64,000 nt of DNA from Roseburia hominis A2-183. GTDB taxonomy: Bacteria > Bacillota > Clostridia > Lachnospirales > Lachnospiraceae. Positions 8,569 to 19,528 of this stretch are shown piece by piece (position 1 is the first letter of the stretch; each line of letters begins with the position of its first letter). Under the pieces are notes generated by a model. The model was not told the origin of the DNA and searched no databases. It saw nothing but the letters and a program-made list of their open reading frames with translations. Made by a program: the position numbers and the translations under genes. The DNA lies in assembly GCF_000225345.1 (NCBI RefSeq), contig NC_015977.1, positions 3,021,501-3,085,500 on the forward strand. Direction: 5' to 3'.

Positions 8569-9376
8569 CGAAAGCACCTCCCGTACTTTGTATCTTTTCA
8601 CGCTCCAACCATGAGCTTACATTGCTTCCGCTTACCTTTTCCTTTTTCCCTTTCAACGGAAAGAAATCCGTCCATCCATTCTGAATTGTCTGCTTAATAA
8701 TTGCCACTTGTTCTGCTGGAGAATTCGATAGACTTTCCAGCTTATCAATGCAATAACCGATTGCTTTCCCCTTCACTTCCTTGCCATTTTCTTTTCGGTA
8801 TTCCAGGTAAGAAAGAAACATACTATTCAGCACTGTATCAGCAAAGTAAGAAGGAATTTCCTCTATCTCTGGTTCTCCCTCTTCCTTTGGCTTTTTCTCT
8901 TCCTTCTGACTATTTTCTATCTCTGTGCTACAAGAAAATTCTATGGTGTTACCTTCCGTTACAGTTTCATTACATTGTAACGCTGCCTGCTCTTTTTCCT
9001 TTATGAGCTTTTGATTCGCCCTGTGATTTCTGACTCTGGATGCTGAAGCACTCTCACTTCCAACCATGTCCCCCAAGTACAATAACTGTAATGATTGATC
9101 ATCCAAGAACACAGCCGCATGATATTTACACAAGGCAGAAATCGTCAGCTTCACAAGTGCCGGTTTCTCTCCCGTATCCAATGCTATTTCCTCATCTAAG
9201 GATGGCAAAATATTTTGATAGTAAATAATCCCTTCCGTATTGATTGCCTTCAATAACAGTTTCAAATAAAGCAGGACGATACTGTCTCCCTCCGGCAAAG
9301 TTTGCAGTTGTTTGATAATCAGTTCCTGAAAGAAACCGACCTGCAATTTCAACCAGTAATATCGTTTCCCTGCCAT
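8561..9376 (-). CDS. Phage replisome organiser-like protein
   Basis: A 271-residue protein. Residues 1-120 match the phage replisome organiser N-terminal (DnaD-like winged-helix) domain: RYYWLKLQVGFFQ, IVLLYLKLLLKAIN, EGIIYY, IALDTG. A polar Glu/Lys-rich linker follows, then a C-terminal helical DnaB2-like part ending in SSWLEREK. These proteins bind the replication origin and recruit the loader. Start and upstream stop are adjacent, and the 3' end overlaps the loader gene, so the replication genes form one operon. Confidence 0.78.
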   Translation of the reverse strand: MAGKRYYWLKLQVGFFQELIIKQLQTLPEGDSIVLLYLKLLLKAINTEGIIYYQNILPSLDEEIALDTGEKPALVKLTISALCKYHAAVFLDDQSLQLLYLGDMVGSESASASRVRNHRANQKLIKEKEQAALQCNETVTEGNTIEFSCSTEIENSQKEEKKPKEEGEPEIEEIPSYFADTVLNSMFLSYLEYRKENGKEVKGKAIGYCIDKLESLSNSPAEQVAIIKQTIQNGWTDFFPLKGKKEKVSGSNVSSWLEREKIQSTGGAFGD

Positions 9377-9565
9377 TTAGCATTTCCCTCCACTCTGGAT
9401 AAACGCATCCAGCATACTTCTGTAAATGATGTAATGATAGCGGCTCTTTCCATCCTTCTTGATGGCATATCCAATCGGCAGCCGCTCCTGCCTCATCAAA
9501 AACTGTAAAGTCACAACATCCATGTTAAGCAATTTTGCAGCCTCTTTTGTCGTAACTCGTTCCAT
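9377..9565 (-). CDS. Excisionase-like small HTH protein
   Basis: A 62-residue protein with a MerR/excisionase-type helix-turn-helix (TTKEAAKLLNMDVVTLQFLM) followed by a beta-wing with YHYIIYRSMLDAF. Small proteins of this kind act as excisionases or promoter-binding factors in integrative elements. It overlaps the upstream small HTH gene's stop (TAATG) and abuts the replisome organiser start. Excisionase is the most likely role given the integrase at the element end. Confidence 0.65.
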   Translation of the reverse strand: MERVTTKEAAKLLNMDVVTLQFLMRQERLPIGYAIKKDGKSRYHYIIYRSMLDAFIQSGGKC

Positions 9566-9783
9566 TAGTGCCCCTCCTTTCCATTTGTCTCCTCTTTACC
9601 GCTTCTGACCTTCTTAATTGCCGAATTCAGCCGTTCAAGCTGTTTCCCTTTTAAATCCTTCCTTAGCCATCTGCAAAGCGTAAATTCGGAAATTCCCATT
9701 GCTTCCGCAACTTCCCACTGCTTTACCTGATTTTGCTTCATCAGCAGTTTTACTTCTTCTTTTTTCACTTGTTTCTCCTCCAT
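9565..9783 (-). CDS. Small HTH protein, element regulator
   Basis: A 72-residue basic protein with a helix-turn-helix in VKQWEVAEAMGISEFTLCRWL. It is the first gene of the leftward element operon and sits opposite the XRE regulator across the operator region, the position of a Cro-like protein. Further specificity cannot be read. Confidence 0.65.
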   Translation of the reverse strand: MEEKQVKKEEVKLLMKQNQVKQWEVAEAMGISEFTLCRWLRKDLKGKQLERLNSAIKKVRSGKEETNGKEGH

Positions 9784-9790
9784 ATTTTTG

Positions 9791-9841
9791 TTGACATTGT
9801 TGCTGTTGTTGTCTATACTAATTATGTACTATATAGTACAT
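9791..9841 (+). promoter_or_regulatory. Consensus promoter and 18-bp palindromic operator of the element switch
   Basis: TTGACA at 9791-9796, a 17-bp spacer and TATACT at 9814-9819 form a near-perfect sigma-70-type promoter for the rightward regulator and integrase genes. Directly after it, 9824-9841 is a perfect 18-bp palindrome (ATGTACTAT repeated inverted), the expected binding site of a dimeric repressor. Confidence 0.8.
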
Positions 9842-9908
9842 GCAAGCAATCCTGTTTCTCATATGGTACGAGCAAATATGATGTGTAAATGAAAGGAGTA
9901 CATGAAAA

Positions 9909-10637
9909 ATGCTGAAAAATCAAGATGAAATCCGGGGACGGATCATTCAAATACGAAAAGAAAGGGGGTTATCACAGAACCAGTTAGCAAAAGACTTTGG
10001 AATTTCCAGAACGCATTACTGCAACGTAGAGAATGGTAAGAAACCTGTAACAGAGAGTTTTCTCAAAGTGCTAGCCAGCGGTTACAAAATACCTATGGAA
10101 GCGTTTATTCCTAATGAAAATGGAGATTTGATGCAATACTGCGAGTGCACCAATGATTTTGTTAATGCAATCATCGATGACTATTTCAATTCCTTTGAAA
10201 TACGCAAATACTACATTGATGAATATGAACAGCCTTATTACGGTGTTCTCTCCTACCTGCATGATATCGGCTATACGATTGAATATGAGCTTCTTCAGGA
10301 AGCCCATTTACAGGATTCCTTCGATACTGCAACCGGATCTGTTGATGTAAAAGAAATTGCTGAAGATGGCGTAATCCATGTCTATTCAAATGAGTCTGGA
10401 AAAGACGTTGCCCAGATACCATTAACCAAGCTGGCAGAACTGGAAAAAGAAGTGAAAGATTTTGTTGAGTATAAGCTCTCTGCGTACAAAGTGGCTAATC
10501 CTACCAAACGTTCTGACCTGCTTCCGAAGTCCATTTATGCTTTTGATATTCCAAATGAAATTGCAAGAGTAAAACGCTACAAGGAATATGCAGAGTATTG
10601 CCTTAAACAATTAGAACAAATGCAGAAAGAAGGTTAA
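9909..10637 (+). CDS. XRE/CI-like regulator upstream of the integrase
   Basis: A 242-residue protein with an N-terminal HTH_3 domain (RKERGLSQNQLAKDFGISRT at about residues 16-35) and a long C-terminal part with no protease motif visible. AAGGAG lies about 10 bases before the ATG. It is three bases from the integrase start and shares its promoter, so it probably controls integration, excision and its own operator at 9824-9841. Confidence 0.8.
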   Translation: MLKNQDEIRGRIIQIRKERGLSQNQLAKDFGISRTHYCNVENGKKPVTESFLKVLASGYKIPMEAFIPNENGDLMQYCECTNDFVNAIIDDYFNSFEIRKYYIDEYEQPYYGVLSYLHDIGYTIEYELLQEAHLQDSFDTATGSVDVKEIAEDGVIHVYSNESGKDVAQIPLTKLAELEKEVKDFVEYKLSAYKVANPTKRSDLLPKSIYAFDIPNEIARVKRYKEYAEYCLKQLEQMQKEG

Positions 10638-10640
10638 AGT

Positions 10641-11702
10641 ATGAAGTTACCAAACTCTTACGGCAGCGTAATCAAGCTTGGTGGCAAACGACGAAAGCCC
10701 TACGCTGTCCGTATCTCGAAACTTGTGGAAGACGATACCGGGAAGGTCAAGCGAAAATACACCTACCTAGCTTACTTCTCCAAACCGGAAATGGCTTATA
10801 CCTATCTAGCTGAATACAATAGCGGTGCGGTTGTTCCGGAACATATGAAATACTCGGACTCTCCCACCTTTGCAGAGATGTACGAGAAATGGAAGAAATA
10901 CCGAAAATCTCTTAAAAACCAGATTAGTGATTCCACGTGGCGAAATTATGAGATTGCTTTTCATCATTTCAGTGAACTGCATGACCGCAAATTTATTTCC
11001 ATCAGGACAAATGATCTGCAGCAATGCTTAAATGCCTATAATCACAAGTCGCAGACTACGATTTCTTCTATGCGAGCCGTCCTGAAGGCTATGTATCAAT
11101 ACGCTAAATTGAATGAATACATAGACCGGGATTTAACAGAAGGTCTGGTTTATGAATGGACAAACTCTACGGAGCAGATACACGACAGGTATTCCGATGA
11201 AGAAATCAAAACACTCTGGTCGAAGCTATATGAAATCAACAATGTAGATATCATCCTTATAATGATTTACACCGGCTTGCGACCAACCGAGCTGTTGGAA
11301 ATCCAGACGGAAAATGTCCATTTAGATGAAAAGTACATGGTTGGCGGCATGAAAACCGAAGCCGGGAAAGACAGAATTATCCCACTAAACGATAAGATTA
11401 TTCCTCTCGTCAAGAACCGCTACGATCCGAACAAGAAATACCTGATCAATAACAAGTTTGGAAATCATTACACCTACGGAACCTATATGAACGGGAATTT
11501 TAATACGTGCATGGGAAAACTCAAAATGAAACATCTGCCCCACGATGGCAGACACACCTTTGCTTCACTTATGGACAGCGCCGGGGCAAATGACGTATGT
11601 ATCAAATTAATTATGGGACACAGTATGAAGAACGACACCACCAAGGGAACGTACACCCATAAGACTTTAGAAGAACTTCTTACAGAAGTAAACAAGATTT
11701 AG
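10641..11702 (+). CDS. int: Tyrosine integrase
   Basis: A 353-residue phage-type recombinase. It has an N-terminal SAM-like core-binding domain (about residues 75-165) and a catalytic domain with the expected residues: Arg in YTGLRPTELLEI, a beta-hairpin Lys in KTEAGKDRIIPL, HxxR in LPHDGRHTF, His in MGHS, and the nucleophile Tyr in GTYTHKTL. It catalyses insertion and excision of the element. It is the outermost gene, so the attachment junction should be just downstream. Confidence 0.93.
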   Translation: MKLPNSYGSVIKLGGKRRKPYAVRISKLVEDDTGKVKRKYTYLAYFSKPEMAYTYLAEYNSGAVVPEHMKYSDSPTFAEMYEKWKKYRKSLKNQISDSTWRNYEIAFHHFSELHDRKFISIRTNDLQQCLNAYNHKSQTTISSMRAVLKAMYQYAKLNEYIDRDLTEGLVYEWTNSTEQIHDRYSDEEIKTLWSKLYEINNVDIILIMIYTGLRPTELLEIQTENVHLDEKYMVGGMKTEAGKDRIIPLNDKIIPLVKNRYDPNKKYLINNKFGNHYTYGTYMNGNFNTCMGKLKMKHLPHDGRHTFASLMDSAGANDVCIKLIMGHSMKNDTTKGTYTHKTLEELLTEVNKI

Positions 11703-12012
11703 GAGCAAAAACTGAATACACTTATAATGTTGTTGTGGTATCAACATTACACTCATGTTCAGCCTGAATCATCCTGAAAAGTAACAGATGGAAACGCTTT
11801 AAAAAGCATCCAAAATCAGTAAAAACAAGTGTATACCACATGTATATCACTTGTGTACCACGTGTATATAACGACCTCAAAATAACGTATATTATCTTCT
11901 ATTTATGAATATTCTGACAATTCTTTTGTCATTTCAATACATAAAGAAAAGTCCCATAAACACTGGGTTTACAGGACTTAACCATATCTTATATTATCTT
12001 AGAATTTCTTAA
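11703..12012. other. Element/chromosome junction region
   Basis: This 310 bp gap between int and gdhA holds no gene. It contains two adjacent imperfect direct repeats of about 21 bp (11830-11850 and 11851-11872, sharing TACCAC(A/G)TGTATAT), which look like integrase arm sites. The gdhA terminator hairpin follows. The right attachment site should lie here. Confidence 0.55.
11949..11979 (-). terminator. gdhA terminator
   Basis: AAGTCC/GGACTT outer and GTTTA/TAAAC inner stems. On the minus strand a T-rich tail (ACTTTTCTTT) follows, 34 bp after the gdhA stop. The same hairpin could hold the element's attachment core. Confidence 0.6.
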
Positions 12013-13383
<1,371 letters not shown>

Positions 13384-13524
13384 TTACTCTTAGTATATTG
13401 TGCTGTGTATACACTGCAATATTTTCATCAGATACATTTTAGTATAAAATGTTTTCATGTGCAATCTTTTTTTCTTTATTCCGCTAAATTGTTAAAGCTT
13501 TATAGCAGGATAGCAAAACCGGAA

Positions 13525-13566
13525 AAAACGCCTCCGGCAGAAGACTCTCTCCTGCCGGAGGCGTTT
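13525..13566 (-). terminator. Terminator of the fatty-acid operon
   Basis: A 15-bp GC-rich stem (AAACGCCTCCGGCAG at 13526-13540 against 13551-13565) with a T6 run on the minus-strand side, about 30 bp after the last gene of the fab operon. Confidence 0.85.
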
Positions 13567-13593
13567 GGCTATTCTTTCCTAATTTCAAATCTC

Positions 13594-13857
13594 TTAAATC
13601 AAGCGATAAATAATAATCGCAATCAGCACGCCGATAATGCTGGCGATGGTAATCTTGATTGATAATCCGAATGTGATCACCAGAATGCCCAGATCCAGCA
13701 CAATCGGGCTGGCGAAGCCGAAGCTCTGCCCATAATTCAGCCAGCTAAGTCCCGAAACACCTGCAGCAGCATTTCCGATAAAACCGCCCAGCATAATTCC
13801 TGCCAGAAGCATTAAAAACAGCGCCCAGTTATTCTTGCCCAACGCTCCTCTGCTCAT
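13594..13857 (-). CDS. DUF4321 small membrane protein
   Basis: An 87-residue protein with two or three hydrophobic segments (ALFLMLLAGIMLGGFIG and LGILVITFGLSIKITIASII). The NYGQSFGF...LDLGIL pattern matches the DUF4321 family of clostridial membrane proteins. The ATG at 13857 has GAGGAGG upstream and is preferred to the start at 13881. It is the last gene of the fab operon; function unknown. Confidence 0.75.
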   Translation of the reverse strand: MSRGALGKNNWALFLMLLAGIMLGGFIGNAAAGVSGLSWLNYGQSFGFASPIVLDLGILVITFGLSIKITIASIIGVLIAIIIYRLI

Positions 13858-13861
13858 ATGT

Positions 13862-14314
13862 CTATTCCTCCTCCAATCCATATTCCTCTTGAAAATAGTC
13901 CACGAGCTTTGCCAGCGTATAGATCAAAATCGGCGTCTCCTGCTCATTCAGCTGTCCCTTGATGTTGGCGATCATTTTGCGGTGAAACTCTTCGTGATGC
14001 GCATATGCCGCTTTTCCTTTGTCCGTCAAGTACACCCACACCACGCGTTTGTCCTGCTTGCTGCGTTCTCTTACGGCATACCCCTTCTCAGTCAGGCCAT
14101 CCATCGCCTTCGTCAGCGTACCGGTCGTGACATCCATCAGCTTTGCCACCGCCGTCATGCTTTTCGGCTCCTTTAATCCGATGGCTTCTATAATATGAAA
14201 ATCGTTGTAGCTGATGTCCTTAAATTCCTCATTCACCAGACATCTCGCCTCAATCTCCATAATATCCTTGAATAGCCTTACCAGTAATTCGTTCAATGTC
14301 TCATCCGTGGTCAT
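13862..14314 (-). CDS. fabT: MarR-type fatty-acid regulator FabT
   Basis: A 150-residue MarR protein with a winged helix (MTAVAKLMDVTTGTLTKAMD and the wing ERSKQDKRVVWVYLTDKG). FabT represses fatty-acid synthesis when bound to acyl-ACP. Two TTTGAT-type palindromes at the operon promoter match known FabT sites. Here fabT is near the 3' end of the operon it should control, giving feedback. The paralogue call rests on location, size and operators. Confidence 0.85.
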   Translation of the reverse strand: MTTDETLNELLVRLFKDIMEIEARCLVNEEFKDISYNDFHIIEAIGLKEPKSMTAVAKLMDVTTGTLTKAMDGLTEKGYAVRERSKQDKRVVWVYLTDKGKAAYAHHEEFHRKMIANIKGQLNEQETPILIYTLAKLVDYFQEEYGLEEE

Positions 14315-14360
14315 GTATCATACTCCTGTTCATAGCAGTATCTGTTCCCGACCACACCGC

Positions 14361-15344
14361 CTACACCGCCTGCCAGCGGAGCACTGCTGCGCCCCACGTA
14401 AGACCGGCTCCAAAGCCTGCCAGTACTATTTTACTGCCTTCTCCTATCATACCATGATTATTGACATTATCAAGTAAAATCGGCACGCTCGCCGAGGAAA
14501 TATTTCCATACTTCTGCAGATTTGTGGGAAATTTTTCCATCGGCTGATGCAGGCGTTTCGCCACTGCCTCGATGATTCTAAGGTTCGCCTGATGCAGCAG
14601 GAAAAAATCGATTTCATCCATCGAAAGCCCTGCCTCTTCCACCGCCCCGGCAATTACTTTCGGCACCGTGCGCACCGCAAACTTATAGACCTCCTGCCCG
14701 TTCATGGACACGTACGAGAGCGCGGTGTCGCCCTTCACATACGGATTGTGATTTCTGCGGTTGTCACAGCGCAATACCATCCCGCCCGCGCCGTCCGTTC
14801 CAAGCACGGTGCTTAAGATGCCCGCATGCTCCTCCGCCTCATCTGCTTCCAGCACTGCCGCACCTGCGCCATCCCCAAACAACACACAGGTACTCCGGTC
14901 GCTCCAGTCCATGATCCGCGACAATGTCTCCGCACCAATTACCAGCGCCCGCCGGCTTCCGCCGGCTTCCAGATAGTGGCGTGCAATATCCATCGCGTAT
15001 AAAAAACCCGAGCAGGCGGCACTGACGTCAAAGGCGACCGCCCGGCATGCCCCGAGTGCGCTCTGCACCTCGCAGGCAAGGTTCGGGAGCAGCCGGTCCG
15101 GCGTGATCGTCGCCGCAATGATCAGCTCCAGCTCCTCCGCGTCCATATGTGCAGATGCAAGTGCCCGCTTCGCCGCCTCCACTGCCATTTCTGTCGTTGT
15201 CTCTCTCACAGCCAGATGTCTGGTCTCAATTCCCGTCCGGCTTCTGATCCACTCATCCGATGTATCCATCCATTGACTAAGATCATCGTTCGTCACACAT
15301 TTTTCGGGGACTGCACTTCCGGTGCCCACGATCTTTACCTTCAT
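14361..15344 (-). CDS. fabH: 3-oxoacyl-ACP synthase III
   Basis: A 327-residue beta-ketoacyl-ACP synthase III, condensing acyl-CoA with malonyl-ACP to start chain growth. The catalytic Cys111 is in DVSAACSGFLYAMD, the His in FLLHQANLRIIEAV, and the Asn in KYGNISSASVPI. Full length. It lies after accDA and before fabT in the operon. Confidence 0.95.
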   Translation of the reverse strand: MKVKIVGTGSAVPEKCVTNDDLSQWMDTSDEWIRSRTGIETRHLAVRETTTEMAVEAAKRALASAHMDAEELELIIAATITPDRLLPNLACEVQSALGACRAVAFDVSAACSGFLYAMDIARHYLEAGGSRRALVIGAETLSRIMDWSDRSTCVLFGDGAGAAVLEADEAEEHAGILSTVLGTDGAGGMVLRCDNRRNHNPYVKGDTALSYVSMNGQEVYKFAVRTVPKVIAGAVEEAGLSMDEIDFFLLHQANLRIIEAVAKRLHQPMEKFPTNLQKYGNISSASVPILLDNVNNHGMIGEGSKIVLAGFGAGLTWGAAVLRWQAV

Positions 15345-15361
15345 ATCGGGTCTCCTTCCTT

Positions 15362-17071
15362 TTAAAACACGCGGAATCTCTGATAGCGCTCCGCAGCGAG
15401 CTGATCCCCGGTTTTTCCGTTCTGTTTTTTCAAAAATGTTTTTATATGCCTCTTCATGTAACGCGATATGGAAATCAGTGCCGGCTGATCCGCCATGCCG
15501 TACTCCGGTATGATCTCCTCAATCACGCCGAGCGCTTTTAAATCCTGCGCGGTAATTTTCATGACGCCACTCGCTTCTTTTGCCCGTCTGCCATCCTTCC
15601 AGAGAATCGATGCAAACCCTTCCGGCGATAAAATGCTGTAGGTCGCATTCTCAAGCATCCAGACCTCATTTCCAACAGAGAGTGCCAGCGCACCGCCGCT
15701 TCCGCCTTCCCCGATCATAATGCAAAGAACCGGAACCTTTAAGCCGGACATCTCATACAGGTTTCTCGCGATCGCCTCGCCCTGTCCGCGCTCCTCCGCC
15801 TCCATGCCGCAGAAGGCGCCGGAGGTGTTCACAAATGTAATGACCGGACGCTTAAATTTTTCCGCCTGCTTCATCAGCCGGAGTGCTTTCCGATATCCCT
15901 CCGGCGACGGCATTCCATAATTCCGGTGCATACATTCCTTTAAATCTTTTCCCTTATGCACACCGATCACTGTGACCGGCTGGCCATCCAGATACGCCAC
16001 ACCGCCGACAATCGCCGGATCGTCCCGGAACTGCCGGTCTCCATGTAATTCCATAAATTCGTCAAAAATCTGCTCTATGTAGTCCACAGACGCCAGCCGG
16101 TCCACCTTTCTCGCTGCCTTGACCTTCTCCCACGCGGACAATGCTTTCGCCTTTGTGGCGCGCTCTTTCATCAGTTCTGTCGCCTCGAGGCAGTCTGCCT
16201 CCCGCACCGGATCGAAATTGGCATAACCTTCTTTTTTGTGATGCAGCTTTAAGATGCGGTACAGGGTAAGCTTTAGCTCCTTCCTCTCCACAATCCTGTC
16301 AACAAATCCGTGCTCCAGCTGAAACTGTGCCCGCTGAAAACCTTCCGGCAGCTTTTCCCCGATCGTCTGCTCAATCACGCGCGGTCCCGCAAAACCGATC
16401 AGTGCCCCCGGCTCCGCCAGGATGATGTCTCCAAGCATGGCAAAACTTGCCGTCACGCCCCCGGTCGTCGGGTCTGTCAGCACCGGAACATACAATAGCC
16501 CCGCTTCCGAATGCCGCTTCAATGCCGCAGATGTTTTTGCCATCTGCATCAGGGAAACGATCCCCTCCTGCATTCTGGCGCCACCGGAGCAGCAAAACAG
16601 GATGACCGGCAGACCTTCCTCTGTCGCGCGTTCCACCGCACAGGCAATTTTCTCCCCCATCACATGCCCCATGCTGCTCATCAGAAATCTGGCGTCGCAG
16701 ATGCCAAGCACCGTGTCCTCACCGTATATTTTACAGTGACCTATGGTGACCGCCTCATGCAGTCCGGTCTTTTCCTTTGCCGCTTTTACTTTGTCCTCAT
16801 ATCCCGGGAACTCCAGCGGATTCGCCTCCGCCAGATCCTCGAACCACGAGGTAAACGTTCCCGCATCCGCCACCATGCGGATGCGGTTTCTGGTGCGCAC
16901 CCTGAAATAACTGCCGCACTCATAGCAGACATACAGATTTTTTTCCGCTTCCTTTTTATTGATCTCCCTGCCGCAGGCCGGGCACACAATCGTCTCCTGC
17001 AGCGCCTGTGCTGCCTCCACCGGTGTTTTTTCTGCCGGTTCTTTTTTCCGCTTCTGAAACAAAGCCGCCAT
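15362..17071 (-). CDS. accDA: Fused acetyl-CoA carboxylase carboxyltransferase (AccD-AccA)
   Basis: A 569-residue fusion of both carboxyltransferase subunits, which move the carboxyl group from biotin to acetyl-CoA. The AccD half has a zinc ribbon with C30, C33, C49 and C52 and [20 protein letters not shown]. The AccA half starts near residue 320 with [17 protein letters not shown] and contains [12 protein letters not shown]. The ATG at 17071 (AGAGG five bases before) is used; the frame stays open into fabZ, but that start is unlikely. The biotin carrier and carboxylase genes (accB, accC) are not in this operon. Confidence 0.93.
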   Translation of the reverse strand: MAALFQKRKKEPAEKTPVEAAQALQETIVCPACGREINKKEAEKNLYVCYECGSYFRVRTRNRIRMVADAGTFTSWFEDLAEANPLEFPGYEDKVKAAKEKTGLHEAVTIGHCKIYGEDTVLGICDARFLMSSMGHVMGEKIACAVERATEEGLPVILFCCSGGARMQEGIVSLMQMAKTSAALKRHSEAGLLYVPVLTDPTTGGVTASFAMLGDIILAEPGALIGFAGPRVIEQTIGEKLPEGFQRAQFQLEHGFVDRIVERKELKLTLYRILKLHHKKEGYANFDPVREADCLEATELMKERATKAKALSAWEKVKAARKVDRLASVDYIEQIFDEFMELHGDRQFRDDPAIVGGVAYLDGQPVTVIGVHKGKDLKECMHRNYGMPSPEGYRKALRLMKQAEKFKRPVITFVNTSGAFCGMEAEERGQGEAIARNLYEMSGLKVPVLCIMIGEGGSGGALALSVGNEVWMLENATYSILSPEGFASILWKDGRRAKEASGVMKITAQDLKALGVIEEIIPEYGMADQPALISISRYMKRHIKTFLKKQNGKTGDQLAAERYQRFRVF

Positions 17072-17078
17072 TTTTCCT

Positions 17079-17516
17079 CTACTCCTCCTTGCTGCCGATT
17101 GCAAACGTAAGCTCCGCCGTGCAGACAACCTCCCCGCGCACAGACGCCGTCGCACTGCCGATGCCGATCGGTCCTTTCTGCCGGATGATCTCCGTCGTCA
17201 GGGTCAGCACATCCCCCGGCACCACTTTTTTCTTAAATCTGGCACGGTTAATCTCCGCAAAATACGCGGTCTTTCCACAGTTTTCCTCCATACTTAAGAT
17301 TGCCACCGCACCGGTCTGCGCCAGTGCCTCGACAATCAGTACCCCGGGCATCACCGGTTCCCCCGGGAAATGTCCTCCGAAATAAGGTTCGTTGTAGCTG
17401 ACGCATTTTCGCGCCACCGCGCGTTTTCCGGGCTCCAGTTCTTCCACCGCATCGATCAGCAGAAACGGCTGTCTGTGCGGAAGGATCTCCATGATCTGTC
17501 CGATCTCCAGTTCCAT
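17079..17516 (-). CDS. fabZ: 3-hydroxyacyl-ACP dehydratase
   Basis: A 145-residue hot-dog dehydratase removing water from 3-hydroxyacyl-ACP. The catalytic His49 is in [12 protein letters not shown] and Glu63 in LIVEALAQ. The ATG at 17516 overlaps the fabF stop (TGATG), with GGAGG just before it; a GTG one codon upstream is the alternative. Confidence 0.95.
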   Translation of the reverse strand: MELEIGQIMEILPHRQPFLLIDAVEELEPGKRAVARKCVSYNEPYFGGHFPGEPVMPGVLIVEALAQTGAVAILSMEENCGKTAYFAEINRARFKKKVVPGDVLTLTTEIIRQKGPIGIGSATASVRGEVVCTAELTFAIGSKEE

Positions 17517-18757
17517 CACGCCTCGCCTCCATATCTCTTAAGTAAAAGGCTCGCATTGTGCCCGCCGAATCCAAGGGAGTTGCTGAGCGCGTACGGCACC
17601 TCCATCGCCACCGCCTCCCTGCAGTAGTCAAGATCCAGTTCCTCATCCGGTGTCTGGTAGCCGACGGTCGCGTGCACATAATTTTCCTGCATTTCCTTGA
17701 CGCAGGTTACAAACTCCACGGCGCCCGCAGCCCCGAGCAGATGTCCGATCATCGATTTTGTGGAATTGATTTTAAGCTTCGTGGCATGTTCCCCAAACGC
17801 AAGCCTGATTGCGCGCGTCTCAAACAGATCATTCAGATGTGTCGCCGTTCCATGTGCATTGATGTATGGAATCTCGTCCGGTTTTACCCCCGCATCCTTC
17901 ATGGCATTTTCCATCGCACGCGCCGCGCCCGCACCGTCCTCCGCCGGAGATGTAATATGGTAGGCATCTGAGGAACATCCGTAGCCGGCTACCTCTGCAT
18001 AAATCTTCGCTCCACGCTGCTTCGCATGCTCTAACTCCTCCAGCACGACGATTCCCGCGCCCTCTCCCATGACAAACCCGCTCCGCTCCTTATCAAACGG
18101 CAGGGAACATCGCTTCGGATCGCTCTCGGACGACAGTGCCGTCAGCGCCGTAAAGCCGGCAATTCCGATCGGACAGATGCTGCCCTCCGTACCTCCTGCG
18201 ATCATGACATCCGCTTCCCCATACTGGATGCTCCGGAACGCCTCGCCGATCGTATTCGTGCCGGTCGCACAAGCCGTCACATCGTTGATGCTTTTTCCCT
18301 TGAAGCCAAACTGGATCGACACGTTGCCTGCTGCCATGTTGGAAATCATCATCGGCACCAGAAGCGGATTGACACGTCCCGGTCCCTTTTCCAGAAGCTT
18401 CTTATATTCGCGTTCGATCGCCTGCAGACTTCCGACGCCGCTTCCGATCGCTGTTCCCACCAGATACGGGTCTTCCTTCTCCATCTCAAGTCCGGCATCC
18501 GCGATGGCCTCTTTCGTTGCCGCCACCGCATACTGGCAAAACAGTTCCATGCGTTTTGCCGCCTTGGGATCCATATAATTTTTCCCGTCAAAATTCTTTA
18601 CTTCCGCTGCCAGATGGCATTTATATCCAGATGCGTCAAAATGCGTGATTTCCCCAAATCCTGTCTTTTCTTCCCGCACCGCATTCCAAAATTCTTCTAC
18701 AGAGTTCCCGATCGGCGTTATCACGCCCATTCCGGTTACTACGACCCGTCTTCTCAT
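17516..18757 (-). CDS. fabF: 3-oxoacyl-ACP synthase II
   Basis: A 413-residue elongating condensing enzyme with the Cys-His-His triad: C163 in [11 protein letters not shown]302 in [11 protein letters not shown] and H339 in [13 protein letters not shown]. Standard length. It lies between fabG and fabZ; the 3' end overlaps fabZ, leaving no room for accB, which often sits here in related operons. Confidence 0.96.
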   Translation of the reverse strand: MRRRVVVTGMGVITPIGNSVEEFWNAVREEKTGFGEITHFDASGYKCHLAAEVKNFDGKNYMDPKAAKRMELFCQYAVAATKEAIADAGLEMEKEDPYLVGTAIGSGVGSLQAIEREYKKLLEKGPGRVNPLLVPMMISNMAAGNVSIQFGFKGKSINDVTACATGTNTIGEAFRSIQYGEADVMIAGGTEGSICPIGIAGFTALTALSSESDPKRCSLPFDKERSGFVMGEGAGIVVLEELEHAKQRGAKIYAEVAGYGCSSDAYHITSPAEDGAGAARAMENAMKDAGVKPDEIPYINAHGTATHLNDLFETRAIRLAFGEHATKLKINSTKSMIGHLLGAAGAVEFVTCVKEMQENYVHATVGYQTPDEELDLDYCREAVAMEVPYALSNSLGFGGHNASLLLKRYGGEA

Positions 18758-18789
18758 ACCTGCCTCACTTTCTTTCAGTTACTACTCCC

Positions 18790-19515
18790 TTACATACACA
18801 TGCCGCCGTCCACAGAGATCACCTGACCGGTGATATACGCGGCCTTGTCTGATGCCAGAAATGTCACAAGTTCTGCCACATCCTTTGTATTTCCGCATCT
18901 CCCCAGTGGAATCTGTTTTTGAACGGCTTCCTTTGCGCTCTCTGTCATGGCATCCGTCATATCGGTCTCAATAAAACCGGGTGCCACCGCATTGCAGGTG
19001 ATCCCCCGCGACGCCAGTTCCCTTGCCACACTTTTCGTCAGTCCGATCACCCCCGCCTTGCTTGCACTGTAATTTGCCTGCCCGGCATTCCCCATCACAC
19101 CGGACACGGACGAAATATTGACAATTCTTCCATAACGCTGTTTTAAAAAATAGCGGGACGCGTGCCGTATCGTATGAAATGTTCCCTTCAGATTTGTCGA
19201 AAGAACCGCTTCAAAATCCGCCTCGCTCATCTTCATCAGCAGACCGTCCCTTGTGATTCCGGCGTTGTTGACTAAAATATCGAGATGCCCATACGTCTCT
19301 ATCATCGTTTTGATCATGTTTTCGCAGGCTTCAAAATCCGCCACATCGCACTGCATGGCGACTCCGCCGATTTTCTCCGCCAGTTCCTGTGCCGCCTGTC
19401 CCGATCCGCGGTAATTCACGACAACAAACGCGCCTTCCCTTGCAAGTGTTTCTGCGATCGTACTGCCGATCCCTCTTCCCGCTCCGGTCACAAGCGCTAC
19501 CTTTCCTTCCAGCAT
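18790..19515 (-). CDS. fabG: 3-oxoacyl-ACP reductase
   Basis: A 241-residue short-chain dehydrogenase reducing 3-oxoacyl-ACP with NADPH. TGAGRGIG cofactor loop near residues 11-18, NNAG near 87, and a Ser-Tyr-Lys triad in NISSVSG and YSASKAG. MLEGKVALVTG at 19515 with GAGGAG upstream is the start; the longer frame overlaps fabD. Confidence 0.95.
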   Translation of the reverse strand: MLEGKVALVTGAGRGIGSTIAETLAREGAFVVVNYRGSGQAAQELAEKIGGVAMQCDVADFEACENMIKTMIETYGHLDILVNNAGITRDGLLMKMSEADFEAVLSTNLKGTFHTIRHASRYFLKQRYGRIVNISSVSGVMGNAGQANYSASKAGVIGLTKSVARELASRGITCNAVAPGFIETDMTDAMTESAKEAVQKQIPLGRCGNTKDVAELVTFLASDKAAYITGQVISVDGGMCM

Positions 19516-19528
19516 CTGACTCTCTCCT

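Larger units (their letters stand above)
1..11980. mobile_element. Right-hand part of an integrated mobile element with defence cargo
   Basis: Base composition is visibly AT-rich up to about 11.98 kb and changes at gdhA. The segment holds a tyrosine integrase at its right end, a Cro/CI-like regulator with a consensus promoter and palindromic operator, an excisionase-like HTH protein, a phage-type replisome organiser, a helicase loader, a MobC-like protein and a Hachiman-type defence operon. This is the layout of an integrative mobilisable element or phage-satellite-like element. The left end lies outside the window, so neither the attachment core nor the full size can be read. No relaxase, capsid or terminase gene is visible. 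The right boundary is put near the gdhA terminator and is approximate. Confidence 0.8.

Noticed and set aside
11949..11979. Hairpin downstream of gdhA as a mobile-element terminal inverted repeat
   Set aside because: It sits 34 bp after the gdhA stop with a T-rich tail on that strand, so a terminator explains it better.
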